A stretch of 64,000 bases of DNA from Peptoniphilus phoceensis (GTDB lineage: Bacteria; Bacillota; Clostridia; Tissierellales; Peptoniphilaceae): the NCBI RefSeq assembly GCF_001517665.2, contig NZ_LN999809.1, positions 546,501 to 610,500 of the forward strand. The letters are read 5' to 3'. Position 1 is the first letter of the stretch. Each line of letters begins with the position of its first letter. Positions 33,316 to 43,698 of this stretch are shown piece after piece. Under the pieces are notes generated by a model. The model saw nothing but the letters and a program-made list of their open reading frames with translations. It was not told the origin of the DNA and searched no databases. The position numbers and the translations under genes were made by a program.

Positions 33316-35098
33316 AATTGCCCTCCTCTTTCAACTCGTTTAACTTTAAATTAATTTCTTGCAATTCTTTTAAAGCTTCGAGTAGAAGATTTTTATTTTC
33401 TCCCCCTTGAAGTTTTTCGATATTTTCGAGGATTTTGTTTTTTTGATTTTGAAGATAATTACCTTCGACAGTTCTTATCAATTCATCGACTACTTTTTCA
33501 TTTACATAGATATCATTTATAATTGCTAAAATATTATTCTTAAACACAGTGTCAATGAGCCTATTTGATTCTAAAAGAGTTAAAAAATCATTTAGCTCCA
33601 TCTCTTCTTCAAAAAATTTAGGTATTTCTTCAAAGACAGCCCTAGTCATGGCGTTGCTAAAATAAAAAACTTCAATTCTTTTTTTGATATAATTGTAAAT
33701 ATCATTGTCCAGTAAAGAATACGATAATAATTCCTCTTGTGCTCTAGTCCTATTAGATTTCACAACATTTGTATTTTTCTTTACCTTAAACTTTTCCTTT
33801 TTTGCTTCTTTAACCCTATTCCTATTTAGATAATTTATATAATTTTCAATTGCTAAATTTGAAATATTGTAATTTTTTGAGAATTCTTTTACAAAAATAT
33901 CTCTTTCTATGGGATTTTTTATACTAGAAAAAATTTTTGCGGCTTCAATTGTAAAATTGCTAAGTCCCTCATTATCTTCTAGATTATAATTTTCCCTAAG
34001 TTTTTTTATTTTAAATTCGATATAAGATATAGAAGATTTAATTTTATTTTCAAAAGCTTCTAATCCATATTTTTTTATAAAATCGTCAGGATCCAATCCA
34101 TCATTAAGTTCTATTATTTTAGGCTTTACTGATGCTTGAAGAAAAATATCTATGGCTCTTGCAGTTGCGTTAATACCTGCATTATCACTGTCATAACAAA
34201 TGTAAATATCTTTAGCCATTTTCTTAATAATATTAGCCTGGTCAAATGTAAGAGAAGTACCAAGGCTTGCTACACTATAATTTATACCACTATTGTATAA
34301 AGATATAACATCCATATAGCCTTCTACTAAGATAATTCTTTCTCGACTTGACTCTCTAGAAATTATATTCATGTTAAAAACATTACTACCTTTATGAAAA
34401 ATAGGAGTTTCTCTAGAATTTAAATACTTCGGTTTTGTATCACCAAAACCCCTTGCTCCAAACCCAATTACCTTATTATTTCTATTTATAATTGGAAACA
34501 TGATTCTATCTCGAAATCTGTCAATATAATTTCCATTTTTACTTTTTGAAATTAAATTTAAGTCTAAAAGTTCATCTTCTTTATATCCCAAACTTGTTAA
34601 ATGATCGTATAAATCAGTCCAAGAATCTTTAGAATATCCTATGCCGTAAGATCTAATAGTTTTTGCACTTAGCATCCTATTATTTAAATATAATTGCGCT
34701 TTTTTTGATGCTTGAAAATTTTTTAGAAAATGTAAGGCTGCTTCCCTATTTATTTCGTATAGCCTATTTCTTTTTTCACGTGCTTCTTTATTTTCATCCT
34801 TGTATTCTTCGAGTCTAACATTGTACTTATCTGCTAAAAATTCCACAGCCTCAGGAAAACTTAAATTTTCTCTTTTCATTACAAAAGTGATTACATCTCC
34901 GCCAACTCCACATCCAAAACATTTAAAAATAGATTTAGAACTGGAAACAGAAAATGAAGGAGTTTTTTCAGAATGAAAAGGGCAGAGTCCCATATAATTG
35001 GATCCAGACTTCTTTAAGTCCACATATTCTCCAATTAAATCTACAATATCTGCCCTATCTCTTATTTCATCAAGAACATTGTCATTTATAAGGTACAA
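33308..35098 (-). CDS. dnaG: DNA primase DnaG
   Basis: Makes RNA primers at the replication fork; 596 residues. The zinc-binding domain [14 protein letters not shown]...CFGCGVGGD is at residues about 40-70, followed by the TOPRIM core with [12 protein letters not shown] and CYDSDNAG. The C-terminal third is the helicase-binding domain, poorly conserved and Asn/Lys-rich as usual. The initiator is TTG at 35098; GGAG of GATGGAGCA, at the end of the dgt gene, is its binding site. Confidence 0.95.
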   Translation of the reverse strand: MYLINDNVLDEIRDRADIVDLIGEYVDLKKSGSNYMGLCPFHSEKTPSFSVSSSKSIFKCFGCGVGGDVITFVMKRENLSFPEAVEFLADKYNVRLEEYKDENKEAREKRNRLYEINREAALHFLKNFQASKKAQLYLNNRMLSAKTIRSYGIGYSKDSWTDLYDHLTSLGYKEDELLDLNLISKSKNGNYIDRFRDRIMFPIINRNNKVIGFGARGFGDTKPKYLNSRETPIFHKGSNVFNMNIISRESSRERIILVEGYMDVISLYNSGINYSVASLGTSLTFDQANIIKKMAKDIYICYDSDNAGINATARAIDIFLQASVKPKIIELNDGLDPDDFIKKYGLEAFENKIKSSISYIEFKIKKLRENYNLEDNEGLSNFTIEAAKIFSSIKNPIERDIFVKEFSKNYNISNLAIENYINYLNRNRVKEAKKEKFKVKKNTNVVKSNRTRAQEELLSYSLLDNDIYNYIKKRIEVFYFSNAMTRAVFEEIPKFFEEEMELNDFLTLLESNRLIDTVFKNNILAIINDIYVNEKVVDELIRTVEGNYLQNQKNKILENIEKLQGGENKNLLLEALKELQEINLKLNELKEEGNYE

Positions 35099-36112
35099 TT
35101 AAATGCTCCATCCCTTCGGTATAAAAATATTTTTTATTTGCTTCATTGCATAAGTATCAGTCATTCCAGCTATATAGTCAGATACAATATCTTCATCGCT
35201 ATGACTTCTATCACTATAAAGACTTAGATGATTTTCTGGTATTCTACTTAAATCTTCTGCATAAAATCTATAAAGTTCTGTCAAAAGTCTTTTAATTTTT
35301 ATCTCTTCACTTTTTACAACAGGATCCATATAAACCCTTTTAAACATATACTGTCTAAGTTCCATAGTTGCCTCATAGACTTCTTTTTCCATTTCAACAA
35401 TAGGATTCCCATAAGATTCATTAACTATGCCGTTAATCATCGTGTTAATTCTTTCAGAAGAAGTATTTCCCAAAACCTTAGTTAATTCTTTAGGAAGTGA
35501 ATCAGAAGAAATAATTCCAGCCCTAATTGCATCATCAATATCATGATTTATATAGGCAATTCTATCTGCGAATTTTATAATTTTTCCCTCTAAAGTTTTT
35601 GCATTGCTACTGCCAGAATGATTTAGAATTCCATCTCTAACTTCTTCAGTTAAATTTAAACCAATTCTTTTTTCAGATCTTTCCAAAAAGTCAACTACTT
35701 TTAAAGACTGTTCACCGTGAATAAAGCCTGTACTTTTTAATTCATTTAGAACTGCTTCACCAGAATGTCCAAAAGGTGTATGACCAAGATCATGCCCTAA
35801 AGAAATTGCTTCTACTAAATCTTCATTAAGCCTCAATGCTCTAGCTATCGTTCTAGCTATTTGACTAACTTCAAGAGTGTGAGTGAGTCTTGTCCTAAAA
35901 TGGTCACCCTCAGGAGAAATAAAGACCTGCGTCTTATGTTTTAATCTCCTAAAACTCTTTGAGTGGATAATCCTGTCCCTATCTCTTTGAAATTCAGTTC
36001 TAAGATCGGATTTTTCTTCATCTTTATTTCTTCCCAAAGTTGAATCTGCAAAAGTAGCATATTCAAAAAACATCTTGTGTTCAAGTTTTTCTCTCTCAAC
36101 TCGAAGATTCAT
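35099..36112 (-). CDS. dgt: Deoxyguanosinetriphosphate triphosphohydrolase-like protein
   Basis: A 337-residue HD-domain dNTPase. HSKSFRRLKHKTQVF, RLTHTLEVSQIARTI and SLGHDLGHTPFGHSGE carry the HD metal ligands (H...HD...D). Members hydrolyse dNTPs to nucleosides and tripolyphosphate; the substrate range of this one is not known. It lies between the PPDK-regulator-like gene and dnaG, a place common in clostridia. The dnaG start follows its stop directly. Confidence 0.92.
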   Translation of the reverse strand: MNLRVEREKLEHKMFFEYATFADSTLGRNKDEEKSDLRTEFQRDRDRIIHSKSFRRLKHKTQVFISPEGDHFRTRLTHTLEVSQIARTIARALRLNEDLVEAISLGHDLGHTPFGHSGEAVLNELKSTGFIHGEQSLKVVDFLERSEKRIGLNLTEEVRDGILNHSGSSNAKTLEGKIIKFADRIAYINHDIDDAIRAGIISSDSLPKELTKVLGNTSSERINTMINGIVNESYGNPIVEMEKEVYEATMELRQYMFKRVYMDPVVKSEEIKIKRLLTELYRFYAEDLSRIPENHLSLYSDRSHSDEDIVSDYIAGMTDTYAMKQIKNIFIPKGWSI

Positions 36113-36116
36113 TTAA

Positions 36117-36938
36117 TCACTTCCTGGATTCCATATGTTTAATGATGATTTCAGCAGTTTCTTCGATTGCCTTGTCAGATACATCAATTACAAAACAACC
36201 TAATTCTTCCATAACTTGCTTTGAATAATTTAATTCATCTCTTATTCTATCGTAATTAGCATATTTTGCACCTGAAGTTAAGCCTAAAGATTTTAATCTC
36301 TGCTCTCTTACAGAAATAATCTTTTCCGGATTTGCTGTAAGTCCAATTATCTTATCAACGTCTTTTTCATAAACTTCCTTTGGAACAGGAACTTCAGGAA
36401 CAAGTGGAATATTAGCAACTTTATAAAGTTTATTTGCAAGATACATAGATAGAGGAGTCTTTGAAGTTCTAGAAATACCAACTAGACATATATCTGCCTT
36501 TTTCGCACCACGAGGATCTTTACCATCATCGTATTTTACAGCAAACTCAACACATTCAACCTTTTTAAAATAATTTTCATCTAGCCTTCTAATTAAACCA
36601 GGTTCTCTTAAAGGTTCATATCCTAAAATATCTTCAATTTGAAGTAATGGTTCTCCCATAACATCAACAGTGTGTAATTTTAATTCATGAGTCTTTTCTT
36701 CGATAAAATCTCTAGTTTCCTTAACAACATTTGTATAAACTATAAGACTATTTTTTATTTTTGATGCCTTTTCTAGTACAGGTTTAATTTGTTCAATACT
36801 ATTATGATAAGGGTATCTAATAATTTCATAATTTTCTGATTCAAATTGTCTTGCAGAAGATTTTGCAATTAACTCCCCAGTTTCGCCAATAGAATCTGAA
36901 ATTACAAAAATAGTAAGTTGATTATCGTCTTTATTCAT
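36117..36938 (-). CDS. Pyruvate, phosphate dikinase regulatory protein (bifunctional kinase/phosphorylase)
   Basis: A 273-residue DUF299 protein. Members inactivate PPDK or PEP synthase by ADP-dependent threonine phosphorylation and reactivate it by phosphorolysis. The nucleotide loop GISRTSKTP and the N-terminal FVISDSIGETGELIA are family hallmarks, matching Bacillus YqfL. The target ppdK gene is not in the window. It lies next to a CBS/HTH regulator as yqfL lies next to yqzB (ccpN) in Bacillus, where both control gluconeogenic flux. Confidence 0.92.
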   Translation of the reverse strand: MNKDDNQLTIFVISDSIGETGELIAKSSARQFESENYEIIRYPYHNSIEQIKPVLEKASKIKNSLIVYTNVVKETRDFIEEKTHELKLHTVDVMGEPLLQIEDILGYEPLREPGLIRRLDENYFKKVECVEFAVKYDDGKDPRGAKKADICLVGISRTSKTPLSMYLANKLYKVANIPLVPEVPVPKEVYEKDVDKIIGLTANPEKIISVREQRLKSLGLTSGAKYANYDRIRDELNYSKQVMEELGCFVIDVSDKAIEETAEIIIKHMESRK

Positions 36939-36946
36939 TTCTCCTC

Positions 36947-37576
36947 CTAAATTATCTCGCCATCACAAACATCAACAAAAAGTCTCGTAACATTTGTCTT
37001 TGTAAATCTGCCAACAACTTCAAGATCATTATTATTTTTAACTTCTACAACAGGAAGGGAATCAATACCCTTTGTCACAATTAGATTTGCAGCCTTATAA
37101 ACACTGTCATCTATATTTACATAAAAAATATTTGGCATTCTTGTCATAATTACACTTATGGGAGTCTTTTTAATATCAGCATCACCAATCATAAATCTAA
37201 TTAAATCTTTTCTTGATACAATACCTGTTAGAAATCCGCCATCAGTAACAAACATTGATGATAAATCTTCCATAAATAAATCTACCACAACATCATAGAC
37301 AGAAGTTTTTTGGTCACAAGAAAAAGGAAGTGACATATAATCTTTCAACTTTAATTTCTTTAAGTCACTAGACAACTGAGAAAAAATAGATTTTCCAGTA
37401 TAAAAATATCCAAACTTTGGTCTTGCTCCCAAAATATTTATCATTGTGAGTACAGAAAGATCAGACCTTATAGTAGCTCTTGAAAGTCCTAAAATTTCTG
37501 CTATCTCATCACCAGTTATAGGGCCCTTTTCCTTTACAATATCAATAATTTCAGTCTGCCTATCACTGAATTTCAT
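36947..37576 (-). CDS. CcpN/YqzB-like HTH regulator with paired CBS domains
   Basis: A 209-residue regulator. Residues 1-60 form a winged helix (DEIAEILGLSRATIRSDLSVL) and residues about 75-205 are two CBS domains (SVYDVVVDLFMEDLSSMFV; SVYKAANLIVTKGIDSLPVV), which usually bind adenine nucleotides. In Bacillus CcpN represses gluconeogenic genes. It is 8 bp upstream of the PPDK regulatory gene, so a link to PEP/pyruvate control is likely. Confidence 0.9.
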   Translation of the reverse strand: MKFSDRQTEIIDIVKEKGPITGDEIAEILGLSRATIRSDLSVLTMINILGARPKFGYFYTGKSIFSQLSSDLKKLKLKDYMSLPFSCDQKTSVYDVVVDLFMEDLSSMFVTDGGFLTGIVSRKDLIRFMIGDADIKKTPISVIMTRMPNIFYVNIDDSVYKAANLIVTKGIDSLPVVEVKNNNDLEVVGRFTKTNVTRLFVDVCDGEII

Positions 37577-37588
37577 TTGCTCACCGAC

Positions 37589-39658
37589 CTATTCTACAAT
37601 ATTATCGATTTTTAATATTTTTTGAATATTTTCCTCAATTCTATTTATGAGTGCTAGTCTATTTTCTCTAATTTTTTCATCTTCAGCCATTACCATTACA
37701 CTGTCAAAGAAAGAATCAATAGCAGGAACTAAATCATTTAATAAGTCCATAGCTTCCTTATATCTTTCTGATGATAAAGCATCATTAAAACTTTCATCAA
37801 TTTCAGTAAATTTATTATATAAATCTTTTTCAGCTTCTTCTTTTAGAAGATCTTCATTAATTTCAAGTAAATCTACATTTTTTGTTAAATTATTTATTCT
37901 CTTATATGCATCAACAAAATGGCTCCTATCTTCTTTAAACCATTCATCTAGTTCATTAGCTTTATCAAAGATATTGTGTATTTCACTTTCCGGAATTAAA
38001 ACTGAATCTATAATATCATACCTAATGCCTTCTTCTTGAAGCATAGTTTTAATTCTTCCAAAGAAGAAATCTCTTACGTTTTCAATAACTTCTTCGTGGT
38101 TAAAAGTAAGACCAAGATCATTTATATATTCATATAAACTAGCTTCTACAGCTTCATTTAAATCAAATTTCCAAGAATTATTTCTAATTATATTAATTAC
38201 ACCAATAGCAGATCTTCTTAAAGCAAAGGGATCTGTTGAACCTGTAGGAATTTCACCTATAGCAAAAAGCCCAGCAATTGTATCAATTTTATCAGCTAGT
38301 GAAAAAATTGAGCCTACACTTGATTCTGGAAGCTTATCTCCTGCGAATTTTGGAAGGTATTGTTCTCTTATTGCAGTAGCAACAATATCTTTTTCACCAG
38401 ATTTTAAAGCATAAATTTCTCCAATAACACCTTGAAGTTCAGTAAATTCGATTACCATTTTTGTTGTCAAATCTGCTTTAGAAAGATGAGCTACTCTTTT
38501 TATAGCATCAATAGCTTCATCTGCAAAAGAAAGTGATTCTGCAATTTTATTTGCAACTACGCCATCTCTTTTTTCTTTTTCAAGCATTGTTCCTAATTTA
38601 TCATGGAATAAAACACCATTTAAATTTTCAACATAATCTTCCAGTGGTCTTGAAATATCGTCATCATAGAAGAATTTAGCATCTTCAAGTCTTGCTCCAA
38701 GAACTTTTTCATTTCCAGCTATTACAATGTCTTCATAATCTTTAGTACCATTTCTAACTGTAATAAAATATGGAAGTAACTCACCTTTTTGTGAATAGAT
38801 TGGAGTAAATCTCAAATGATCAATCATTGTAGTTGTTACAACTTCTTTTGGAAGACTTAAATATTTTTCCTTTATGCTTCCCTTAATTGGACTTGGATAT
38901 TCAACTATATAAGTTAATTCTTCTAAAAGATCTTCGTTTTCGTGAATTTCTCCACCAAGAGACTTTGCAATCTTTGTTGATTCGTATTTTATAATTTCAC
39001 GTCTTTTATTTTGGTCTAGAATTACATAATTATCTTCAAGTAACTTTTCATAATTTTCTACATTGTCTATGATAACTTCTGATGATCCTAAAAATCTATG
39101 ACCTTTAGTAGTGTTTCCAACTTGAATTCCTTCAAAATCAAAATCAACAACCTTATCATCTAGAAGAGATACAATCCATCTTATTGGTCTTGCAAATCTT
39201 AAATTCTTTCCACCCCAACGCATATTTTTTGGAAAATTAATGTCCTTAATTAGTCCAGGTATTATTTCTTTTAAAATTTCAGAAGACTCTTTACCCACTG
39301 ATGAAATTTGTGCAAAAATATAATCTGTTCCCTTAACTTCTTTTATAACTATGTCATCTTCAGTAATTTTTTGAGATTTCATAAAACCTAAAAGTGGTTT
39401 TGTAGGATTTTTTTCATCATCATAAGCAATTTTTACAGAAGGTCCCTTAACTTCTTTTTGCATATCTTTTTGTTTTTCATCTAAGGATTCAATTATAAGG
39501 CTAAGTCTTCTAGGAGTTGCATAAACTTTTACATCTTCAAATCCAAGTTCATTTTCAACTAATAATTTTTGAGATTTATCTTTAAGTTGTTCTATTGCCA
39601 TATTTACAAATCTAGATGGCAATTCTTCAACTCCAATTTCAAGTAAATAATTATTCAT
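37589..39658 (-). CDS. glyS: Glycine--tRNA ligase, beta subunit
   Basis: A 689-residue beta subunit of the bacterial alpha2beta2 glycyl-tRNA synthetase, which binds and positions tRNA-Gly. The N-terminal [14 protein letters not shown], then NMRWG and [11 protein letters not shown], and the [14 protein letters not shown] segment are characteristic. It overlaps glyQ by 8 bp. No T-box leader precedes glyQ; recO is only 10 bp upstream. Confidence 0.96.
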   Translation of the reverse strand: MNNYLLEIGVEELPSRFVNMAIEQLKDKSQKLLVENELGFEDVKVYATPRRLSLIIESLDEKQKDMQKEVKGPSVKIAYDDEKNPTKPLLGFMKSQKITEDDIVIKEVKGTDYIFAQISSVGKESSEILKEIIPGLIKDINFPKNMRWGGKNLRFARPIRWIVSLLDDKVVDFDFEGIQVGNTTKGHRFLGSSEVIIDNVENYEKLLEDNYVILDQNKRREIIKYESTKIAKSLGGEIHENEDLLEELTYIVEYPSPIKGSIKEKYLSLPKEVVTTTMIDHLRFTPIYSQKGELLPYFITVRNGTKDYEDIVIAGNEKVLGARLEDAKFFYDDDISRPLEDYVENLNGVLFHDKLGTMLEKEKRDGVVANKIAESLSFADEAIDAIKRVAHLSKADLTTKMVIEFTELQGVIGEIYALKSGEKDIVATAIREQYLPKFAGDKLPESSVGSIFSLADKIDTIAGLFAIGEIPTGSTDPFALRRSAIGVINIIRNNSWKFDLNEAVEASLYEYINDLGLTFNHEEVIENVRDFFFGRIKTMLQEEGIRYDIIDSVLIPESEIHNIFDKANELDEWFKEDRSHFVDAYKRINNLTKNVDLLEINEDLLKEEAEKDLYNKFTEIDESFNDALSSERYKEAMDLLNDLVPAIDSFFDSVMVMAEDEKIRENRLALINRIEENIQKILKIDNIVE

Positions 39659-40535
39659 TTATTTCACCTCTATTTATAAGGGGATAATTCATTTCTTCTC
39701 TGTGTTTTAAATGAGTTTTTGCTACAAGTCTTGCAAGATTTCTTACTCTTTGGATGTAGCTAGTTCTTTCAGAAACAGAAAGGGCTCCTCTTGCGTCTAA
39801 TAAGTTAAAAGCATGAGAACACTTTAAAGTGTAGTCATAAGCATCAATTACTATATCTTCTCCAATTACTCTTTGTGCTTCAGCTTCATACATATCAAAA
39901 AGTTTTCTAAGCATATCTATATCAGCACTTTCAAAAGCATATTTTGAGTGTTCATATTCATTTTTCTTAAATACTTCTCCGTAAGTTATATTTTCATTAT
40001 ATTTAATATCATATACTGACTCTACATTTTGAAGATACATTGCAATTCTTTCAAGTCCATAAGTTAATTCAGCACTTTCTAGATCAAGGTTTACTCCACC
40101 TACTTGTTGGAAATAAGTAAACTGTGTTACTTCCATTCCATCAAGCCAAACTTCCCAACCAAGACCCCAAGCACCTAGTGTAGGAGATTCCCAATTGTCT
40201 TCAACAAATCTAATGTCATGTTTTTTTGGATCAATACCAATTGCGAAAAGTGAATCAAGATAAAGTTGTTGAACATCTTCTGGAGATGGTTTCAAAATAA
40301 CTTGCAATTGGTGATGTTGATAAAGTCTATTTGGATTTTCACCATATCTACCATCTGCAGGTCTTCTTGAAGGTTCAACATAAACTACTTTCCATTCTTC
40401 AGGTCCAAGAGATCTTAAGAAAGTATTTGGATTCATAGTTCCTGCACCCTTTTCAATATCATAAGGTTGCATTATAATAGCTCCCTTTTCCTTCCAATAA
40501 TTTTCCAATGTCATAATTAAATCTTGGAAATACAT
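39651..40535 (-). CDS. glyQ: Glycine--tRNA ligase, alpha subunit
   Basis: The 294-residue catalytic subunit that forms glycyl-adenylate. [54 protein letters not shown] and the FTYFQQVGG segment are nearly invariant in this family. It has AAGGAGG upstream of the ATG and follows recO by 10 bp. Confidence 0.97.
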   Translation of the reverse strand: MYFQDLIMTLENYWKEKGAIIMQPYDIEKGAGTMNPNTFLRSLGPEEWKVVYVEPSRRPADGRYGENPNRLYQHHQLQVILKPSPEDVQQLYLDSLFAIGIDPKKHDIRFVEDNWESPTLGAWGLGWEVWLDGMEVTQFTYFQQVGGVNLDLESAELTYGLERIAMYLQNVESVYDIKYNENITYGEVFKKNEYEHSKYAFESADIDMLRKLFDMYEAEAQRVIGEDIVIDAYDYTLKCSHAFNLLDARGALSVSERTSYIQRVRNLARLVAKTHLKHREEMNYPLINRGEINE

Positions 40536-40545
40536 TTTTTCCTCC

Positions 40546-41250
40546 TTAATTAAACAGCTTATCTGACTTAAAACTGCTTATATCTAAATTGTATTTTATA
40601 TACTTTATTATAATATTATGCAAATATTTTTTCCTACTTATTTCAATATTTTCGATATTTTCTAAATCTTCTAACTTTCCATATAAAATCTCGTTCAAAT
40701 AAACTAAATCTTTTCTTGTTAGAGAAAAGGAAAATGGATCTTGAAAATCAATAATTCCTTCTCTTATAGAAAAATAAGACCTTTCTTTAATATCAAGCCT
40801 TGGTCTATAGCCAATAAAACTTAGGTATTTTAATTCAAAAGCCAAGGCAAGGCTAATTGGATCTTTAGTGAAATTAAAAAACTTCAAAGTCTTTCTCAAT
40901 AGATCAAATGCTTTTTTGTTTGTTTCACCGCTTATAGAAGATTTATCCAAAATTTCTAACAAAATAGAAGCATAAATTAAATTATCATAATTTTCTCTAA
41001 TTTTAAAATTAGATTCAAGAATTTTTGAATCGCTAATATAAAAAAAACTTTGTCCTTTTTTTAATAAATATTCATTTACACCAAAAACTTGTGAAACACT
41101 CAAGTTTTTAGATTTTGGACTCATTGCACCCTTTACCATAATAGAAATTTTACCATATTCTTTGGTAAATACTCTTATTATCTTTGAACTCTCACCAAAA
41201 TCCATTTCATTTAGTACAATTCCCAAAGTATAATTATTTATCGTAGCCAA
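40546..41250 (-). CDS. recO: DNA repair protein RecO
   Basis: A 234-residue recombination mediator: an N-terminal OB fold ([26 protein letters not shown]) and a helical C-terminal half. It helps load RecA with RecR. The Cys4 zinc finger of many RecO proteins is missing, as in several clostridia. The start is a TTG at 41250 inside the era 3' end. It sits between era and glyQ, as in Bacillus. Confidence 0.9.
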   Translation of the reverse strand: MATINNYTLGIVLNEMDFGESSKIIRVFTKEYGKISIMVKGAMSPKSKNLSVSQVFGVNEYLLKKGQSFFYISDSKILESNFKIRENYDNLIYASILLEILDKSSISGETNKKAFDLLRKTLKFFNFTKDPISLALAFELKYLSFIGYRPRLDIKERSYFSIREGIIDFQDPFSFSLTRKDLVYLNEILYGKLEDLENIENIEISRKKYLHNIIIKYIKYNLDISSFKSDKLFN

Positions 41251-42139
41251 ATCTTTTTACCAAATTATCTTTTTCTCTCCAGTTTTTCTCAACTTTAACC
41301 CAAATTTGTAAATTTACCTTAGCATCTAAAAGTTTTTCAGCTTCTTCTCTTGACTCAGTTCCAATTTTCTTTAACATAGAACCTTTCTTGCCAATAAGAA
41401 TTCCCTTGTGAGAGTCTCTTTCAACATATATATTAGCTTCAATATCGTAAATATTTTTATCTGGTCTTTTTTTGAATTTTTCAATTGAAATTGCAAGTCC
41501 ATGAGGGACTTCTTCATTTAAATATTTTAGCCCCTTTTCTCTTATAATTTCTGATACAATAAATCTTTCATTTTTATCAGTTATCATATCTTCTGGATAA
41601 TACATTGGTCCAGGCTTCAAAAAGTTTTTAAGAGTTTCTAAATATATGTCAACACCATCATTATTAATTGCAGAGATTGGAATAATATCATCAAAAATAT
41701 CTTCTTCTGCATACATTGATATAATTTCTAAAAGCTCATCTTTTTTTATTGTGTCAACTTTATTTATCAAAAGAATTATTGGAAGTTCGCCCTTATACTC
41801 TTTTAAAATATCTATTATAGATCTTTCTGCTTTTCCAATTCTTTTAGAAGTATCCACTATATAAGTTATAATATCTGAATCTTCTATTCCCTCTTTAGAT
41901 TCAGTAAGCATGAATTCTCCCAACTTATTTTTTGGCTTTTGTATTCCTGGTGTATCCAAAAAAATTATTTGTGAATCTTCATCTGTGTGGATAAAGGTTA
42001 TATTTTGTCTTGTAGTTTGTGGTTTTGAAGATATTGCTGAAATTTTCTCTCCAATTATTGCATTTAGAAGAGTGGACTTTCCAACATTTGGTCTTCCAAC
42101 CACTGACACATATCCCGATTTAAAATTATTTTCTGTCAT
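41234..42139 (-). CDS. era: Ribosome-assembly GTPase Era
   Basis: A GTPase that binds the 3' end of 16S rRNA during 30S assembly; about 301 residues. GTPase motifs are GRPNVGKST, DTPGIQKPK and NKVD; the C-terminal KH domain includes GILIGKKGSMLKKIG. The ATG at 42139 (MTENNFKSG) is chosen because GGAG is 6 nt upstream; earlier in-frame ATGs overlap that site. It overlaps the cdd gene by 14 bp. Confidence 0.96.
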   Translation of the reverse strand: MTENNFKSGYVSVVGRPNVGKSTLLNAIIGEKISAISSKPQTTRQNITFIHTDEDSQIIFLDTPGIQKPKNKLGEFMLTESKEGIEDSDIITYIVDTSKRIGKAERSIIDILKEYKGELPIILLINKVDTIKKDELLEIISMYAEEDIFDDIIPISAINNDGVDIYLETLKNFLKPGPMYYPEDMITDKNERFIVSEIIREKGLKYLNEEVPHGLAISIEKFKKRPDKNIYDIEANIYVERDSHKGILIGKKGSMLKKIGTESREEAEKLLDAKVNLQIWVKVEKNWREKDNLVKRFGYDK

Positions 42140-42539
42140 TTTCATCTCCATTTAGGTCCTCTGGACCAAAGGAATGAGGTAAAATTTCCTCCATTCCAAA
42201 AATTTTGTAGTCATCAGTAGAGTTTGCTATTATTATTTCAGGATTTTTTGAAAACTCACGAATAACTTGCCTGCATACTCCACAAGGAAAAGTGTAATCA
42301 CTATCTCCAACTACTGCTATCTTTTTTATTTCTCTTTTACCCTCAGAAACTGCCTTAAAAATTGCAGTTCTTTCCGCACAATTTGTTGGTGAATATGAAG
42401 CTATTTCTATATTTCCACCAGTATAAACTGATCCATCTTCCATCTCAATGGCACAACCAACATTAAAATGTGAATAGGGTGTATAGGTCATATATTCTCT
42501 TGCATCTATTGCAAGCTCTATTAATTTTTTATATTCCAT
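42126..42539 (-). CDS. cdd: Cytidine deaminase
   Basis: A 137-residue zinc enzyme deaminating cytidine and deoxycytidine. The motif TNCAERTAIFKA gives the first zinc cysteine and the catalytic Glu, and PCGVCRQVI gives the other two cysteines, marking the small homotetrameric type. The last residues are unusually acidic. It starts 1 bp after the DgkA-PAP2 fusion and overlaps era, the conserved Firmicutes order. Confidence 0.94.
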   Translation of the reverse strand: MEYKKLIELAIDAREYMTYTPYSHFNVGCAIEMEDGSVYTGGNIEIASYSPTNCAERTAIFKAVSEGKREIKKIAVVGDSDYTFPCGVCRQVIREFSKNPEIIIANSTDDYKIFGMEEILPHSFGPEDLNGDENDRK

Positions 42540-43247
42540 TTAACCAACTACCTTAAAAACAAATATTGCTACACAAACTCCCAAAATTGCACCTACAACA
42601 ACTTCAGAAACCTTGTGAATTTTCCCCTCTACTCTACTTTCTGCAACTAGAAATGCAAGTCCAAAGGAACAAAGAGTTACAAGCGAATTTTCTGCTATCA
42701 TTGTTATAATAGTCGCTGCACAAAATGATATTGCAGAGTGTCCACTTAGACCTCCTCCTTGGAAATAAGTTCCCCCACTTTTCTTAGCCATCAAAAGTTT
42801 TGCTCCAACTGTGGCGATAATAATTATAAGTAAAGAAACAAATGCCAAATGATTTGGCATATTTTTTATTTTAAATAAAAGAAGATCGCCAAAGGATGCA
42901 AATTTATCATAAAATACAAGATAAGCAACGACAACGGCATTTAAAGCTGTAATTAAAACTGCGCCTGCCGATACATCCTTTACATACTTTGCTATGGGAT
43001 TGTACTCTTGAACAACTAAGTCCACTGTTCTCTCTATTGCTGTATTTATCATTTCTGCAAATATAACAAGACTAATTGCAAAAAGCATTAACAAAAATTC
43101 TGTAGATGATATATCAAAAAAAAGAGATAAAATAATTATTCCTAAAGCAGCTAAATAGTGAAATTTCATATTCCTCTCTGTTTTTAATACAGAAATAATA
43201 CCTTGCACTGCATAATTAAAAGATGATATAAAACGTCCCTTTTTCAT
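42540..43247 (-). CDS. Diacylglycerol/undecaprenol kinase fused to a PAP2 phosphatase domain
   Basis: About 235 residues. Residues 1-115 are the DgkA fold with three membrane helices and EMINTAIERTVDL, as in undecaprenol kinase. Residues about 125-235 are a PAP2-like domain with GGGLSGHSAIS and SRVEGKIHKVSEV. The PAP2 H-x3-D motif reads H-x3-E, and the upstream K-x6-RP motif is not obvious, so phosphatase activity is uncertain. The fusion pairs a lipid kinase with a lipid phosphatase, plausibly for undecaprenyl carrier recycling. The ATG at 43247 has AGGTG upstream. Confidence 0.88.
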   Translation of the reverse strand: MKKGRFISSFNYAVQGIISVLKTERNMKFHYLAALGIIILSLFFDISSTEFLLMLFAISLVIFAEMINTAIERTVDLVVQEYNPIAKYVKDVSAGAVLITALNAVVVAYLVFYDKFASFGDLLLFKIKNMPNHLAFVSLLIIIIATVGAKLLMAKKSGGTYFQGGGLSGHSAISFCAATIITMIAENSLVTLCSFGLAFLVAESRVEGKIHKVSEVVVGAILGVCVAIFVFKVVG

Positions 43248-43251
43248 AAAA

Positions 43252-43698
43252 TCACCTATATATTTCAAGTTCCTTCATAGATAACTTTTCTCTTTCTCTC
43301 ATTTCTTTTTTATCTTCATCTTCAATGTGATCATACCCCAAAAGATGTAAAATGCTGTGAACAGTAAGATAAGACAATTCTCTTTCATGAGAGTGACCAA
43401 GCTCTTCTGCTTGTTCCATAACTCTTCTTGTATTAATTATAACATCACCAAGGATTCTATTGTCTATTATAAACTCATCATCCATTGGAAAAGACAAGAC
43501 ATCCGTTGATTTATCAACTCCTCTATAATCTCTATTTAAATCTCTTATTTCTTCGTCGCCTACAAAGGAAACAGAAACTTCAACATCATCGTCAAGTTCT
43601 TCAACTTTTAAAACAGCTTTTATAGATTTCTCAATAAGATTTTTCATCTCTTCTGTTATTTTTATATTGTCTTGCCTATCATCGTAGTAAACTTCCAT
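43252..43698 (-). CDS. ybeY: Endoribonuclease YbeY
   Basis: A 148-residue zinc-dependent RNase for 16S rRNA 3' maturation and quality control. The metal motif is in YLTVHSILHLLGYDHIEDED, with NRDYRGVDKSTDVLSFPM upstream; both are diagnostic. It shares one base with phoH. The gene pgpH (yqfF) that separates these in Bacillus is absent. Confidence 0.95.
   Translation of the reverse strand: MEVYYDDRQDNIKITEEMKNLIEKSIKAVLKVEELDDDVEVSVSFVGDEEIRDLNRDYRGVDKSTDVLSFPMDDEFIIDNRILGDVIINTRRVMEQAEELGHSHERELSYLTVHSILHLLGYDHIEDEDKKEMREREKLSMKELEIYR

Noticed and set aside
40536-40545. T-box leader for glyQS
   Set aside because: Only 10 bp separate recO and glyQ, and no T-box sequence was seen.
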